Assembly: GCA_964251385.1 (NCBI GenBank)
Contig: CAXUJK010000004.1
Span: 1-64,000, forward strand
Reading direction: 5' to 3'
Length of the DNA: 64,000 nucleotides
From: CADCVW01 sp964251385
Lineage (GTDB): Bacteria; Pseudomonadota; Alphaproteobacteria; Sphingomonadales; Sphingomonadaceae
Shown one piece after another: positions 35,288 to 43,598 of the stretch. Both the position numbers and the translations under genes were made by a program. The notes under the pieces are model-generated. The model was not told where the DNA came from and did not search any database. It saw nothing but the letters and a program-made list of their open reading frames with translations. Position 1 is the stretch's first letter, and each line of letters starts with the position of its first letter.

Positions 35288-35397
35288 CCGTTCGTCCTGA
35301 GTAGCCATTGAGCCCGTCGAAAGGTCGTATCGAAGGATCGCAACCAATTCTTCGATATGGGCCTTCGACGAGCTCATCCCCTACTCAGCACGAACGG
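35288..35397. repeat. REP-like imperfect palindrome (CCGTTCGT...ACGAACGG)
   Basis: CCGTTCGTCCTGAG at 35288-35301 faces CTACTCAGCACGAACGG at 35381-35397, with inner arms CCCGTCGAAAGG and GGGCCTTCGACGAGCTC. This is the GTTCG/CGAAC palindrome type scattered through sphingomonad genomes. It lies in the convergent gap between rplQ and the globin-receptor gene, so it may also act as a transcript end. Confidence 0.75.
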
Positions 35398-35425
35398 TGT
35401 TGGGTCGATATGAAGTCATTCTGCT

Positions 35426-36079
35426 CTATGCCGCGTCGGCGAGCCGCGCGTCCTGCTTGACGAGGTCCGCCAGCGAATCCGCGGCCTGCACGATCTGTTC
35501 GGCGATGGTGCCGGAAGCGACGACGGCGGTGGCGAGACGGCCGATCGCGGTCATTGCGTCCTGCGCGTGCGACGCGGCCTGGTCGGCGTGGCCTTCCACG
35601 TCGTCGGCGACGCGCTGCTGATCGAGCGAGGCGTCCGCGACCTTGCGCGCGAGGCTTCCGGCTTCGGCAAAGCTGTCCAGGCTCGCGGCGAGCAGCGTGC
35701 CCGTGTCGGAAGCGTCCGCGCGGACGTCCTTGATGACGGTGCCGATCTTGCCCGTCGCGGTTTCCGTCTGGCGGGCGAGCGATTTCACTTCTTCGGCAAC
35801 CACCGAAAAGCTGCGACCCGCCTCGCCCGCGCGCGCCGCCTCGATGCGGGCGTTGAGCGAGAGCATGTTGGTTCGGCGCGCGATGCCGCCGATCGTGGCG
35901 ACGATGCGGCCGATGCGGTCGGTCGAACCCGCGAGCGCTTCCATGTCGTTGCGGAACATGGGGCGGACCTGCGGCGCGAGTTCGAACAGGCGGGCGTAGA
36001 ACGCGTCGGCGGCGACCGCGGCGACGGGGACGACGTGGGCGAAGCTGGACTTGACCAGGCGGACTTGATCGGGGGTCAC
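35426..36079 (-). CDS. Truncated globin fused to chemoreceptor signalling tip
   Basis: 217 aa. Residues 1-46 (MTPDQVRLVKSSFAHVVPVA... AFYARLFELAPQVRPMF) match the first helices of bacterial single-domain globins. The globin then stops before the haem-binding proximal His region, and residues 55-105 are the methyl-accepting-protein hairpin tip (IGGIARRTNMLSLNARIEAA, then RSFSVVAEEVKSLARQ). The rest is a helical coiled-coil-like tail. A full globin-coupled sensor needs about 140 globin residues, so haem binding looks lost. No membrane segment, so cytoplasmic. It could still signal to CheA/CheW as a truncated receptor. A deletion-born fusion is likely. Confidence 0.75.
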   Translation of the reverse strand: MTPDQVRLVKSSFAHVVPVAAVAADAFYARLFELAPQVRPMFRNDMEALAGSTDRIGRIVATIGGIARRTNMLSLNARIEAARAGEAGRSFSVVAEEVKSLARQTETATGKIGTVIKDVRADASDTGTLLAASLDSFAEAGSLARKVADASLDQQRVADDVEGHADQAASHAQDAMTAIGRLATAVVASGTIAEQIVQAADSLADLVKQDARLADAA

Positions 36080-36211
36080 GAAAGGTCCTCGTTGAAAACC
36101 GATCGGGTAGCAGGAGGTGCGTTAATTAAGCATGATACGCGCGCATCCCCGCGGCTTGCGACCGTCCCGCTTGCTGCTAGTCTGGCAGGGAACCAGCACC
36201 GAGGATCCAAC

Positions 36212-38395
36212 ATGCGTTTGACGGCGACCCCGCTCCTCTTGCTAAGCGCTTGCGCCATGACCCCCACCGGCGTTTCGCAAGCTCCCCCCGCACCGGCCGC
36301 ACGGTCCGCGTCGCTCGTCTATCCGGATACGCGGCGCGACGCCGTGGTGGAGACGCAGTTCGGCGTGCCCGTCGCGGACCCGTATCGCTGGCTCGAGAAC
36401 GACGTGCGGCAGGACCCGGCGGTGGCGGAGTGGGTGGCGCGGGAAAACGCGGTCACGGACGCGTACCTGGCGACGCTGCCTGCTCGCGCCGCGTTCAGGA
36501 CGCGCATCAAGGCGCTGTACGATTACGAACGGTTCGGCGTGCCGCGCAAGGCGGGTTCGCGCTACTTCTACAGCCGCAATTCGGGATTGCAGAACCAGGC
36601 CGTGCTGTTCGTGCGGGACGGCCTCGCCGCCAGCCCGCGCATGCTGATCGATCCGAACACGTGGTCGGCCGACGGTGCGACCGCGCTGGCCGAGTGGGAA
36701 CCTTCGGAGGACGGACGGCATGTGCTGTACGGGGTGCAGGATGGGGGCACCGACTGGCGCACGGTGCGCGTACTCGACGCGGCCACGGCGCGGGTGCTGC
36801 CGGACGAGATCAAGTGGGTCAAGTTCTCCGCGCTCGATTGGGCGAAGGACGGGTCGGGCTTTTATTACTCGCGCTTTCCCGAGCCCAAGGCGGCGGCGCA
36901 GTTCCAGTCCTTGAACGAGAACCAGGCGATCTATTTCCACAGGCTAGGGACTACGCAGGCGCAGGATCGGCTCGTGTTCGCGCAGCCCGACAAGCCCAAG
37001 CTCAGCAATGGCGGGCAGGTGTCGGACGACGGTCGCTGGCTGATCGTGACGTCGTCCGAAGGGACGGACGACCGGTACGACATCACGCTGATCGATCTGA
37101 CCAAGCCGGGGTCGGCACCGCGGCCTTACGTGGTCGGGCGGGAGAACAACTGGTCGTATGTCGGGAATGTCGGGGACACGTTCTACTGGGTGACGAACCG
37201 CGATGCGCCCAGGCTGCGGATCGTGTCTACGGACGTGAAGGGTTCGCCCGCTGAGGCCAGGCAGCTCGTCGCGGAAGACGCGGCGACGCTCGACGGGGCG
37301 TCGATCGTCGGGAACCAGCTGATCGCGTCCTACCTCGTCGATGCCAAGACCGAGGTGCGGACGTACGACCTGACGGGCAAGCGGACGGGCAAGGTCACGC
37401 TGCCCGGGATCGGCACGGCGGGCGGGTTTTCGGGCGACAGCGACGACAGCGAGACGTTCTACGCGTTCTCCTCGTTCAACATGCCGACGACGATTTATCG
37501 GTACGACAGCGCGACCGGGGCGACGTCGGTGTTCGCCCAGCCGAAAGTCGCGTTCGCGCCCGACGATTTCGTGGTGTCGCAGCGCTTCTACCGCTCCAAG
37601 GACGGAACGCGGGTTCCGCTGTTCCTCGTCCATCGCAAGGGGTTGGACCTTCGCAAGGCGAACCCGACCCTGCTCTACGCCTATGGCGGGTTCAACGCGT
37701 CGAGCCTGCCCGGTTTTTCCGCGACGCGGCTGGCGTGGATGGAGCAGGGTGGGGTGTTCGCGCTCGCCAACATCCGCGGTGGCGGCGAGTACGGCAAGGC
37801 GTGGCACGACGCGGGGCGGCTGGCGAACAAGCAGAACGTGTTCGACGATTTTGTCGCGGCGGCGGAGTATCTGATCCGTGAAGGCGTGACGTCCAAGGAC
37901 AAGCTCGCGATCCAGGGCGGGTCAAACGGGGGGTTGCTCGTCGGCGCGGTGGTCAACCAGCGGCCGGATCTGTTCGCCGCCGCGCTGCCGGCGGTCGGGG
38001 TCATGGACATGCTGCGCTTCGACCGGTTCACGGCGGGGCGCTACTGGGTCGACGACTACGGCTATCCCAACCGCGAGCCCGATTTTCGCACCCTGCTGGC
38101 GTATTCGCCGTACCACAACATCAAGGGCGGGCGGGATTATCCGGCGGTGCTGGTGACGACGGCGGACACGGACGATCGCGTCGTGCCCGGCCATTCGTTC
38201 AAGTACGCCGCCGCGCTGCAGGCCGCGCCGACGGGGGACGCGCCCAAGCTGATCCGGATCGAAACGCGCGCGGGCCACGGATCGGGCAAGCCGACGGACA
38301 AGATCATCGAGGAATATGCCGACATGTGGGCGTTCATCGCGGCGCACACGGGGCTGCGCGTGGCGGCGGCGGGGGAGCCGATCGCGGCGCGTTAA
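36212..38395 (+). CDS. Prolyl oligopeptidase family serine peptidase, lipoprotein
   Basis: 727 aa. ATG 36212 gives MRLTATPLLLLSACAMTP, a lipoprotein signal with Cys14. The frame upstream is a shadow of the minus-strand gene. The N-terminal beta-propeller (about residues 85-430) and C-terminal alpha/beta hydrolase are complete. Catalytic triad: Ser571 in GGSNGG, Asp654/655 in TADTDDRV, His689 in RAGHGSGKPT. This is family S9A, which cleaves after proline in short peptides. Location would be periplasmic or outer-membrane bound. It stands alone with its own upstream region (36080-36211). Confidence 0.93.
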   Translation: MRLTATPLLLLSACAMTPTGVSQAPPAPAARSASLVYPDTRRDAVVETQFGVPVADPYRWLENDVRQDPAVAEWVARENAVTDAYLATLPARAAFRTRIKALYDYERFGVPRKAGSRYFYSRNSGLQNQAVLFVRDGLAASPRMLIDPNTWSADGATALAEWEPSEDGRHVLYGVQDGGTDWRTVRVLDAATARVLPDEIKWVKFSALDWAKDGSGFYYSRFPEPKAAAQFQSLNENQAIYFHRLGTTQAQDRLVFAQPDKPKLSNGGQVSDDGRWLIVTSSEGTDDRYDITLIDLTKPGSAPRPYVVGRENNWSYVGNVGDTFYWVTNRDAPRLRIVSTDVKGSPAEARQLVAEDAATLDGASIVGNQLIASYLVDAKTEVRTYDLTGKRTGKVTLPGIGTAGGFSGDSDDSETFYAFSSFNMPTTIYRYDSATGATSVFAQPKVAFAPDDFVVSQRFYRSKDGTRVPLFLVHRKGLDLRKANPTLLYAYGGFNASSLPGFSATRLAWMEQGGVFALANIRGGGEYGKAWHDAGRLANKQNVFDDFVAAAEYLIREGVTSKDKLAIQGGSNGGLLVGAVVNQRPDLFAAALPAVGVMDMLRFDRFTAGRYWVDDYGYPNREPDFRTLLAYSPYHNIKGGRDYPAVLVTTADTDDRVVPGHSFKYAAALQAAPTGDAPKLIRIETRAGHGSGKPTDKIIEEYADMWAFIAAHTGLRVAAAGEPIAAR

Positions 38396-38398
38396 GAC

Positions 38399-39145
38399 TT
38401 AAGCCCATTCGCCCGTGAACAGCGGCTCGGTGGGGTGGCGGGTACGGGCCATGCGGAGTTGGGTGAAGCTGTGCGCGTGCGCCTCGTCGGCGGGGACCGC
38501 GACGTCCGGCGCTTCGTCGTCGTGGACGGCGACCAGCAAGAACTCGGCGCCGCGATGGTCGAGGAGGCGGGGGTCGGCGGGGGTCCAGCGGTTGCCGCCG
38601 AACAGGGCTTGTTCGTCGGCCGAATAGTCGGGGACATGGCGTTCAAGCATGCCGCTGTTGCCCGAAGCCGCGTCCGGGTTCTTGACGGACACGCCGAACG
38701 CGCCCTGCGCGGCGATGCCGAGCGCGTCCTGGACGGGGCCGGGGGTTTCGGGCAGCGCGAGCGCGTAGCGCAGGTGGATTCCGCCCGAGACGCGCGCGAA
38801 CGCGTAGGCGCCCTCGCCGGCCGGCCGGGCCGCGCCTTGCGTGCGCGTGCCGGCGGACTTGGTCTCGTGCGTTTCCTCGCGCAGGCCCGCTTCGATTTCG
38901 GCTCCCGTGGCCGCGACGGCGTCGACGAAACCCCAGTTGCGGTCGTTGCCGCGGCCGGTCGGCAGGCGCTTCTTGCCGATCACGAGCAGCCGCAGCTTGC
39001 CCGCGCCGCCCTCTTGCCGCGATCTGGGTCGCAGGACGATGTAGAGGTGCTGGACCTGCGACAGGTCGTGCGGGTGTTCGACGTCGATCGTCGGGCGGTA
39101 GAGGAAGAAGATGTCGCCTTCTTCGAGCGTGTCGGCCTGGGTCAT
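38399..39145 (-). CDS. Conserved hypothetical cytoplasmic protein
   Basis: 248 aa, no signal peptide or membrane segment. N-terminal part MTQADTLEEGDIFFLYRPTI suggests a short beta domain, and the middle has an HDL...HLYIVLRPRS stretch and GKKRLPTGRGNDRNWGFVDA. The C-terminal part is acidic with scattered His residues. I do not recognise the family. The long plus-strand frame over the same DNA lacks family features. It converges with the prolyl oligopeptidase gene (3-nt gap) and diverges from the glycine-zipper protein. Confidence 0.65.
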   Translation of the reverse strand: MTQADTLEEGDIFFLYRPTIDVEHPHDLSQVQHLYIVLRPRSRQEGGAGKLRLLVIGKKRLPTGRGNDRNWGFVDAVAATGAEIEAGLREETHETKSAGTRTQGAARPAGEGAYAFARVSGGIHLRYALALPETPGPVQDALGIAAQGAFGVSVKNPDAASGNSGMLERHVPDYSADEQALFGGNRWTPADPRLLDHRGAEFLLVAVHDDEAPDVAVPADEAHAHSFTQLRMARTRHPTEPLFTGEWA

Positions 39146-39265
39146 GGTGCCTCAACGCGGGACGAGCCCGCCCTTTCCACGCGCCCGCCCGCATGTTCAG
39201 CCGTGCGAAAGCGGGTACGAAATACATCGTTCTCAATTGTTTGCGTACACCAAGGGAGTTTTCCT

Positions 39266-39799
39266 ATGAAGACCAAGGCCATCACCGGCGCACTCGCGGC
39301 CGCCCTCCTCACCACCGCCGTCGCGACGCCCGCGGATGCGCAGCGCTACCGCCGCTACGACGATCGGCGCGGCAACGGTATCAGCCTGGGCGACGTCGTG
39401 CTGGGCACGATCATCGTCGGCGGCGTCGCGACCGCGATCGGCGCGCTGAACAGCGGACGGCGGTACGACGATCGCGACGGGGACCGCCGCTACGGCCGCT
39501 CGCGCGGCTACGGCTACGGCGACGACCGCCAAGCGTCGATCGAGGCGTGCGCGTACGAGGCGGAGCGCGAGGTCGGTCGCCGCTACGGCGGGCAGGGGCA
39601 GGTGCGCGACATCGACGTCGACCGCAGCCGCGACGGGTATCGCGTCCGCGGCACGGTCGAGGTGCGGTCGGACTATCGCTACGGCCGCGACGGGTACGGG
39701 CGCGGAGATGACCGCGACGGGCGCGTGCGGTTCAGCTGCGACGCGTACGCGGGGCGCGTCACGGGCCTGAGCGTCGGCAGCAACTACGCCGGCTACTAG
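39266..39799 (+). CDS. Exported glycine-zipper protein, Arg/Tyr/Gly-rich
   Basis: 177 aa. ATG 39266 follows AAGGGAG and starts a clear signal peptide (MKTKAITGALAAALLTTAVA, cleavage after ADA). Next comes a hydrophobic glycine-zipper segment (GDVVLGTIIVGGVATAIGAL), then a low-complexity RRYDDRDGDRRYGRSRGY region, then a small globular end with two cysteines (EACAYEAE, RFSCDAYAG) that could form a disulphide. Such proteins are common in Sphingomonas with no fixed function. Envelope or membrane association is likely. A strong terminator follows. Confidence 0.75.
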   Translation: MKTKAITGALAAALLTTAVATPADAQRYRRYDDRRGNGISLGDVVLGTIIVGGVATAIGALNSGRRYDDRDGDRRYGRSRGYGYGDDRQASIEACAYEAEREVGRRYGGQGQVRDIDVDRSRDGYRVRGTVEVRSDYRYGRDGYGRGDDRDGRVRFSCDAYAGRVTGLSVGSNYAGY

Positions 39800-39822
39800 A
39801 CACACGCGTGACTGGACTGGGG

Positions 39823-39857
39823 GACGCGCGGGCCACATAGCCCGCGCGTCTTCGTTT
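39823..39857 (+). terminator. Strong hairpin terminator between glycine-zipper gene and guaA
   Basis: GACGCGCGGG (39823-39832), 8-nt loop, CCCGCGCGTC (39841-39850), then TTCGTTT. It ends only about 11 nt before the guaA ATG, so it would either force guaA to start inside this region or act as a guaA leader hairpin. Confidence 0.7.
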
Positions 39858-39867
39858 CGAGTACCGC

Positions 39868-41445
39868 ATGACCGTTCAACCCACCGACTCGATCCTCATC
39901 GTCGATTTCGGGAGCCAGATCACGCAGCTGATCGCGCGCCGGGTGCGCGAGGCGGGGGTTTACAGCGAGATCGCACCGTTCGACGCGGCGGAGGCCGCGT
40001 ACGACCGGCTCCAGCCGCGCGGCGTCATCCTGTCGGGCGGGCCCGACAGCGCCGCGACCGCGGACAGCCCGCGCGCGCCGCAGACCTTCTTCGACGGGAC
40101 GCAGCCCGTGCTCGGCATCTGCTACGGCCAGCAGATCATGGCCGAGCAGCTCGGCGGCAATGTCGAGCCCGCGTCGCTCGGCGGAGGTGGGGGCGGCAGC
40201 GAGTTCGGACGGGCTTATGTCGAGATCACCGAGGATTGCGCGCTGTTCGAGGGCCTGTGGTCCGTCGGCGAGCGTCACCAGGTGTGGATGAGCCACGGCG
40301 ACAACGTCGAGGCGGTGCCCGACGGATTTCGGTGCGTCGCGAGGACGGACGGCGCGCCGTACGCGATCACCGCGGATGACGCGCGCAAATTCTACGGCGT
40401 CCAGTTCCACCCCGAGGCGGTGCAGACGCCCGACGGGGGCAAGCTGATCGCCAACTTCGTGCGCCGCGTGTGCGGATTGTCGGGCGAGTGGACGATGGCG
40501 GCGTTCCGCGACGCCAAGATCGGCGACATCCGTGCGCAGGTCGGCGACGGCAAGGTCATCTGCGGCCTGTCGGGCGGGGTCGACAGCGCGGTCGCGGCGG
40601 TGCTGATCCACGAGGCCATCGGTGACCAGCTCACCTGCGTGTTCGTCGACCACGGCATGCTGCGCGCCGGCGAGGCCGAGCAGGTCGCGACCTTGTTCCG
40701 GGAGAGTTTTCACATTCCCCTCGTCCATGTCGACGCATCCGACCGGTTCCTGGGCGGCCTGGCGGGGCTGACGGACCCCGAGGCCAAGCGAAAATTCATC
40801 GGCAAGACGTTCGTCGAAGTGTTCGACGACGAAGCCAAGAAGATCGGCGGGGCGGGGTTCCTGGCGCAAGGCACGCTGTACCCCGACGTCATCGAAAGCG
40901 TCAGTTTCACGGGTGGGCCGTCGGTGACGATCAAGAGCCACCACAATGTCGGCGGTCTGCCCGCCGCCATGAACATGAAGCTCGTCGAACCCTTGCGCGA
41001 ACTGTTCAAGGACGAGGTGCGCGTGCTGGGGGAAGAACTCGGCCTGCCGCACGCGTTCGTCGGGCGGCACCCGTTTCCGGGGCCGGGCCTCGCGATCCGC
41101 ATTCCCGGCGAAGTGACGCGCGAACGGTGCGACACGCTGCGCCGCGCGGACGCGATCTACCTGGAGGAGATCCGGAGCGCCGGGCTGTACGACGCGATCT
41201 GGCAGGCGTTCGCGGTGCTGCTGCCCGTCAAGACGGTGGGCGTCATGGGCGACGCGCGCACCTACGCCGACGTGTGCGCGTTGCGCGCCGTGACGTCGAC
41301 CGACGGTATGACCGCCGACGTGTACCCGTTCGACGCGACGTTCCTCGGCCGCGTCGCCACGCGCATCGTCAACGAAGTTCCGGGCATCAACCGGGTGGTG
41401 TACGACTACACGAGCAAGCCGCCGGGCACGATCGAGTGGGAGTGA
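39868..41445 (+). CDS. guaA: GMP synthase (glutamine-hydrolysing)
   Basis: GuaA (525 aa) turns XMP, ATP and glutamine into GMP. The class I amidotransferase domain has nucleophile Cys85 in GICYGQQ and the partner His in GVQFHPEAV. The ATP-pyrophosphatase loop SGGVDS lies at residues 235-240, and the C-terminal dimerisation domain ends with TSKPPGTIEWE. A run of six glycines lies near residue 110 (SLGGGGGGSEF), a loop in other GuaA proteins. No shine-dalgarno of note, and a hairpin terminator lies right upstream. The 834-aa minus-strand frame covering this gene is a shadow. Very sure. Confidence 0.98.
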   Translation: MTVQPTDSILIVDFGSQITQLIARRVREAGVYSEIAPFDAAEAAYDRLQPRGVILSGGPDSAATADSPRAPQTFFDGTQPVLGICYGQQIMAEQLGGNVEPASLGGGGGGSEFGRAYVEITEDCALFEGLWSVGERHQVWMSHGDNVEAVPDGFRCVARTDGAPYAITADDARKFYGVQFHPEAVQTPDGGKLIANFVRRVCGLSGEWTMAAFRDAKIGDIRAQVGDGKVICGLSGGVDSAVAAVLIHEAIGDQLTCVFVDHGMLRAGEAEQVATLFRESFHIPLVHVDASDRFLGGLAGLTDPEAKRKFIGKTFVEVFDDEAKKIGGAGFLAQGTLYPDVIESVSFTGGPSVTIKSHHNVGGLPAAMNMKLVEPLRELFKDEVRVLGEELGLPHAFVGRHPFPGPGLAIRIPGEVTRERCDTLRRADAIYLEEIRSAGLYDAIWQAFAVLLPVKTVGVMGDARTYADVCALRAVTSTDGMTADVYPFDATFLGRVATRIVNEVPGINRVVYDYTSKPPGTIEWE

Positions 41446-41475
41446 CGGGAACGGACCGCGGCGATTGGCGGCAGG

Positions 41476-41500
41476 AACGATCCCCGGCGTAGGGATCGTT
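41476..41500. terminator. Hairpin between convergent guaA and peptidase-like gene
   Basis: AACGATCCC (41476-41484) pairs with GGGATCGTT (41492-41500) around a 7-nt loop, in the 77-nt convergent gap. No T-run on either side. Probably a bidirectional end or mRNA-stabilising hairpin. Confidence 0.45.
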
Positions 41501-41522
41501 CGCGACCGTTCGGGTCGTTCGG

Positions 41523-42278
41523 TTACTCGTCGTCGCTCGCATAAGGGTCGCTGCCGTCTTCCGAGCAGCAGGGTTCGTCGGCGGCGTCGACCAAGTCCTG
41601 CGCCTTGTCGAGCGCGACGGCGGGTACCGCGACGAGCAGCGGCTTGATGAACGCGTCCTCGATATACTCGGCCATCTCGTCGCCGTTGCTCAGTCGCTCG
41701 AGGCGGAGGTGCCGGTGGTGGTGGTGAAACTTCTCCCACCCGCCGCTGTCGGCGGAAAAGCAGATGCGCTCGGCCTCCGCCTTCAGGCTCGCGGCCTCGT
41801 CCGCCGCGCCGATGCGGGGATCCAGGTCGCGCCGGATGAAGGGGTCCGTCGCGCACTTGGCGACCATCCTTCCCGGACGGGCGAGCTCGATACGCGCCAT
41901 CGCCAGGAACCAGCGCACCTCGGCCTTCGATGCGAACAGTTGCGGGTCCGGAGGTCCGGTCATGCGGTTGTTCGCGTGCGGACCCGGAACCCTGCCGTGA
42001 GGCTTGAGGTCGGCCAACGCATAATAGCCCAGATCGAGGTTTATGCCGTTGTCGTGGGATCCGCGCGGATGGCGGTTCGGCGGCGTCCGCCCGTCCGACG
42101 TGGCGCAGTCGAGGATCCGCATCGGATAGACCTGCGCGCCCACGTCGCGCACCACCGCGTAGCAGCAATATTCGACCAGCTTGATCGCGAAACGCTCGGC
42201 GAAATGGAATTGGCGGTGTTTGTCCGAAAGAGCGTAGGCCCCGGGCACGCGCGGCTCGGGAAATTGCTGAAGGGTCAA
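41523..42278 (-). CDS. Putative M74/LAS-type zinc peptidase, unknown substrate
   Basis: 251 aa from the probable TTG start at 42278, chosen because AGGGAGA lies 8 nt upstream. The frame is open to 42344. Two metal-site motifs are seen: SHDNGINLDLG (His75, six residues, Asp82) and HHHHRHLRL (185-193, with an HxH pair). This His-x6-Asp plus HxH pattern matches the LAS fold (MepA M74, VanX/Y, hedgehog), which cleaves peptidoglycan cross-links. No signal peptide is visible, which is odd for a wall enzyme. C-terminus is acidic and Cys-containing (EPCCSEDGSD). Identity is inference from two motifs. First of several little-known minus-strand genes. Confidence 0.5.
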   Translation of the reverse strand: MTLQQFPEPRVPGAYALSDKHRQFHFAERFAIKLVEYCCYAVVRDVGAQVYPMRILDCATSDGRTPPNRHPRGSHDNGINLDLGYYALADLKPHGRVPGPHANNRMTGPPDPQLFASKAEVRWFLAMARIELARPGRMVAKCATDPFIRRDLDPRIGAADEAASLKAEAERICFSADSGGWEKFHHHHRHLRLERLSNGDEMAEYIEDAFIKPLLVAVPAVALDKAQDLVDAADEPCCSEDGSDPYASDDE

Positions 42279-42364
42279 GGCGTGTCTCCCTGCGCGGCAT
42301 CCGGTGCCTGGCTGCCGATCCGGTGCCGCGCGGTGCCGGATCAAAAGTCTAGTCTGCCGCCGCG

Positions 42365-42997
42365 TCAGCCCGTCGTGAGGCGTGCGCGCAGATCGGCCAA
42401 GTTCGGGCCCGCGGCTGCCGCGATGCCGCTATCGGCCTTGACGGAGAGTGGAGCGCCCGGCGTCGGCGTCACGAGCGGCGCGAGGCGGTCCTTGATGAGC
42501 TGCGAGAGAAAGGCCAGGCCGTTGCTCCCGCCGGCCAGCAGGCTGGCGGTCAGAACGATATCCGCCGGGAACAACAGCGGATACGCTTCGCCCGCGCGCA
42601 CCTGAAGCAACGACTGCAGCGTGCGCACGCCCGCGGCGCTCACGAAAACGCCCGCGACGAACGCTCCGACGAGGCGGATGCGCTCCTTCTTGCTCGCGAC
42701 GGCGGCGATTTGCCGAACGCCTTCGTCGACGAAGCCGTAGCTCAGCTTGATGTCCGCCTCGCGCTGTTCGTCGCCGTAGAGCAGCGCGTTCACGACGGCC
42801 ATTCCGCGTTCGAGGAACAGGCTTACGGCGAGCAGGGCGGCCACCGTCGTCGCGGCCGCCTGGGCCATGTCGGCCTGGTACGGGATGCCCCGTCCCGGGC
42901 CGGTGCCGCCGACGACGACACCCGTTGCGATCACCAGCGCCAGGAGCGGCAGCCAGCGGCCCGCGAGAGTGTTTCCCGTATGGGGGGCGATCGCCAT
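42365..42997 (-). CDS. Membrane protein of unknown function, four helices
   Basis: 210 aa from ATG 42997. Hydrophobic segments lie at about residues 14-34, 46-64, 105-123 and 140-160, with a charged cytoplasmic loop between the second and third (GDEQREADIKLSYGFVDEGV) and a soluble C-terminal tail. No family recognised. It lies upstream of the peptidase-like gene on the same strand with an 86-nt gap. Confidence 0.6.
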   Translation of the reverse strand: MAIAPHTGNTLAGRWLPLLALVIATGVVVGGTGPGRGIPYQADMAQAAATTVAALLAVSLFLERGMAVVNALLYGDEQREADIKLSYGFVDEGVRQIAAVASKKERIRLVGAFVAGVFVSAAGVRTLQSLLQVRAGEAYPLLFPADIVLTASLLAGGSNGLAFLSQLIKDRLAPLVTPTPGAPLSVKADSGIAAAAGPNLADLRARLTTG

Positions 42998-43113
42998 TCA
43001 GGCCTCCATGTTCCCGCGAGCAAGAGTGGGTCGATCCGCCGGCCGCGCACGATCGCCGCGGGCGCGGAACGCCCGATATCGTTCAGCCGGGGTCGACGGG
43101 CACGCAAGCGCCA

Positions 43114-43593
43114 TCAGCCACCCGCCTCCGACCAGTCCCGGTGACAAAGCAGCTTGGCCCTGTCCATTTCGCGGACGGCCCGCGACGTGATCAGATCGGG
43201 CTTCCCGCCCCGTTGAAAGGAGAGGTCGACGATGCGGTCGCCGAGCCGCTCCATATACTCCGCGCAGACGACATACTGCCCACGGGTCCCGTCGTCCTTG
43301 AATTTGGGAAGGCAGCCTTCCAGCACCAGCCAGTTGACGAACCGGCGGTGCTGAGGGCGCGAGCCCCAGGCGGTCACCGACCGGAACGTGGGCGTCAGCA
43401 GATGCCGGTCACGATCCCCGAAGAATTTATCGGCCGCGGCTTCCACGCCCTGCTTGAACTTGGCCAGTTCGCCCGCGGACACCGGGGCATTGATGCAGAC
43501 CGGGTAGACGATCGCCCGCGTCGCGCAGCCCGTGGTCGCCAGCGGAGCGCAGGCCGCCGTCGCGAGCTTCAGCAGGCGTCGCGCACCCGGCAC
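43114..43593 (-). CDS. Small lipoprotein of unknown function
   Basis: 159 aa from GTG 43593. The N-terminus MPGARRLLKLATAACAPLAT leads to a lipobox-like ATTGC with lipidated Cys23. The mature part has four further cysteines (YPVC, EGCL, VVCAEY, LLCHRD), probably paired in the periplasm. Family unknown. It starts 5 nt after the stop of the 448-aa gene at 43599, so the two are an operon. Confidence 0.6.
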   Translation of the reverse strand: MPGARRLLKLATAACAPLATTGCATRAIVYPVCINAPVSAGELAKFKQGVEAAADKFFGDRDRHLLTPTFRSVTAWGSRPQHRRFVNWLVLEGCLPKFKDDGTRGQYVVCAEYMERLGDRIVDLSFQRGGKPDLITSRAVREMDRAKLLCHRDWSEAGG

Positions 43594-43598
43594 CGATC

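Noticed and set aside
39796..42300. 834-aa minus-strand frame across guaA and beyond
   Set aside because: guaA is complete with catalytic motifs on the other strand; the long frame is an absence of stops in GC-rich DNA.
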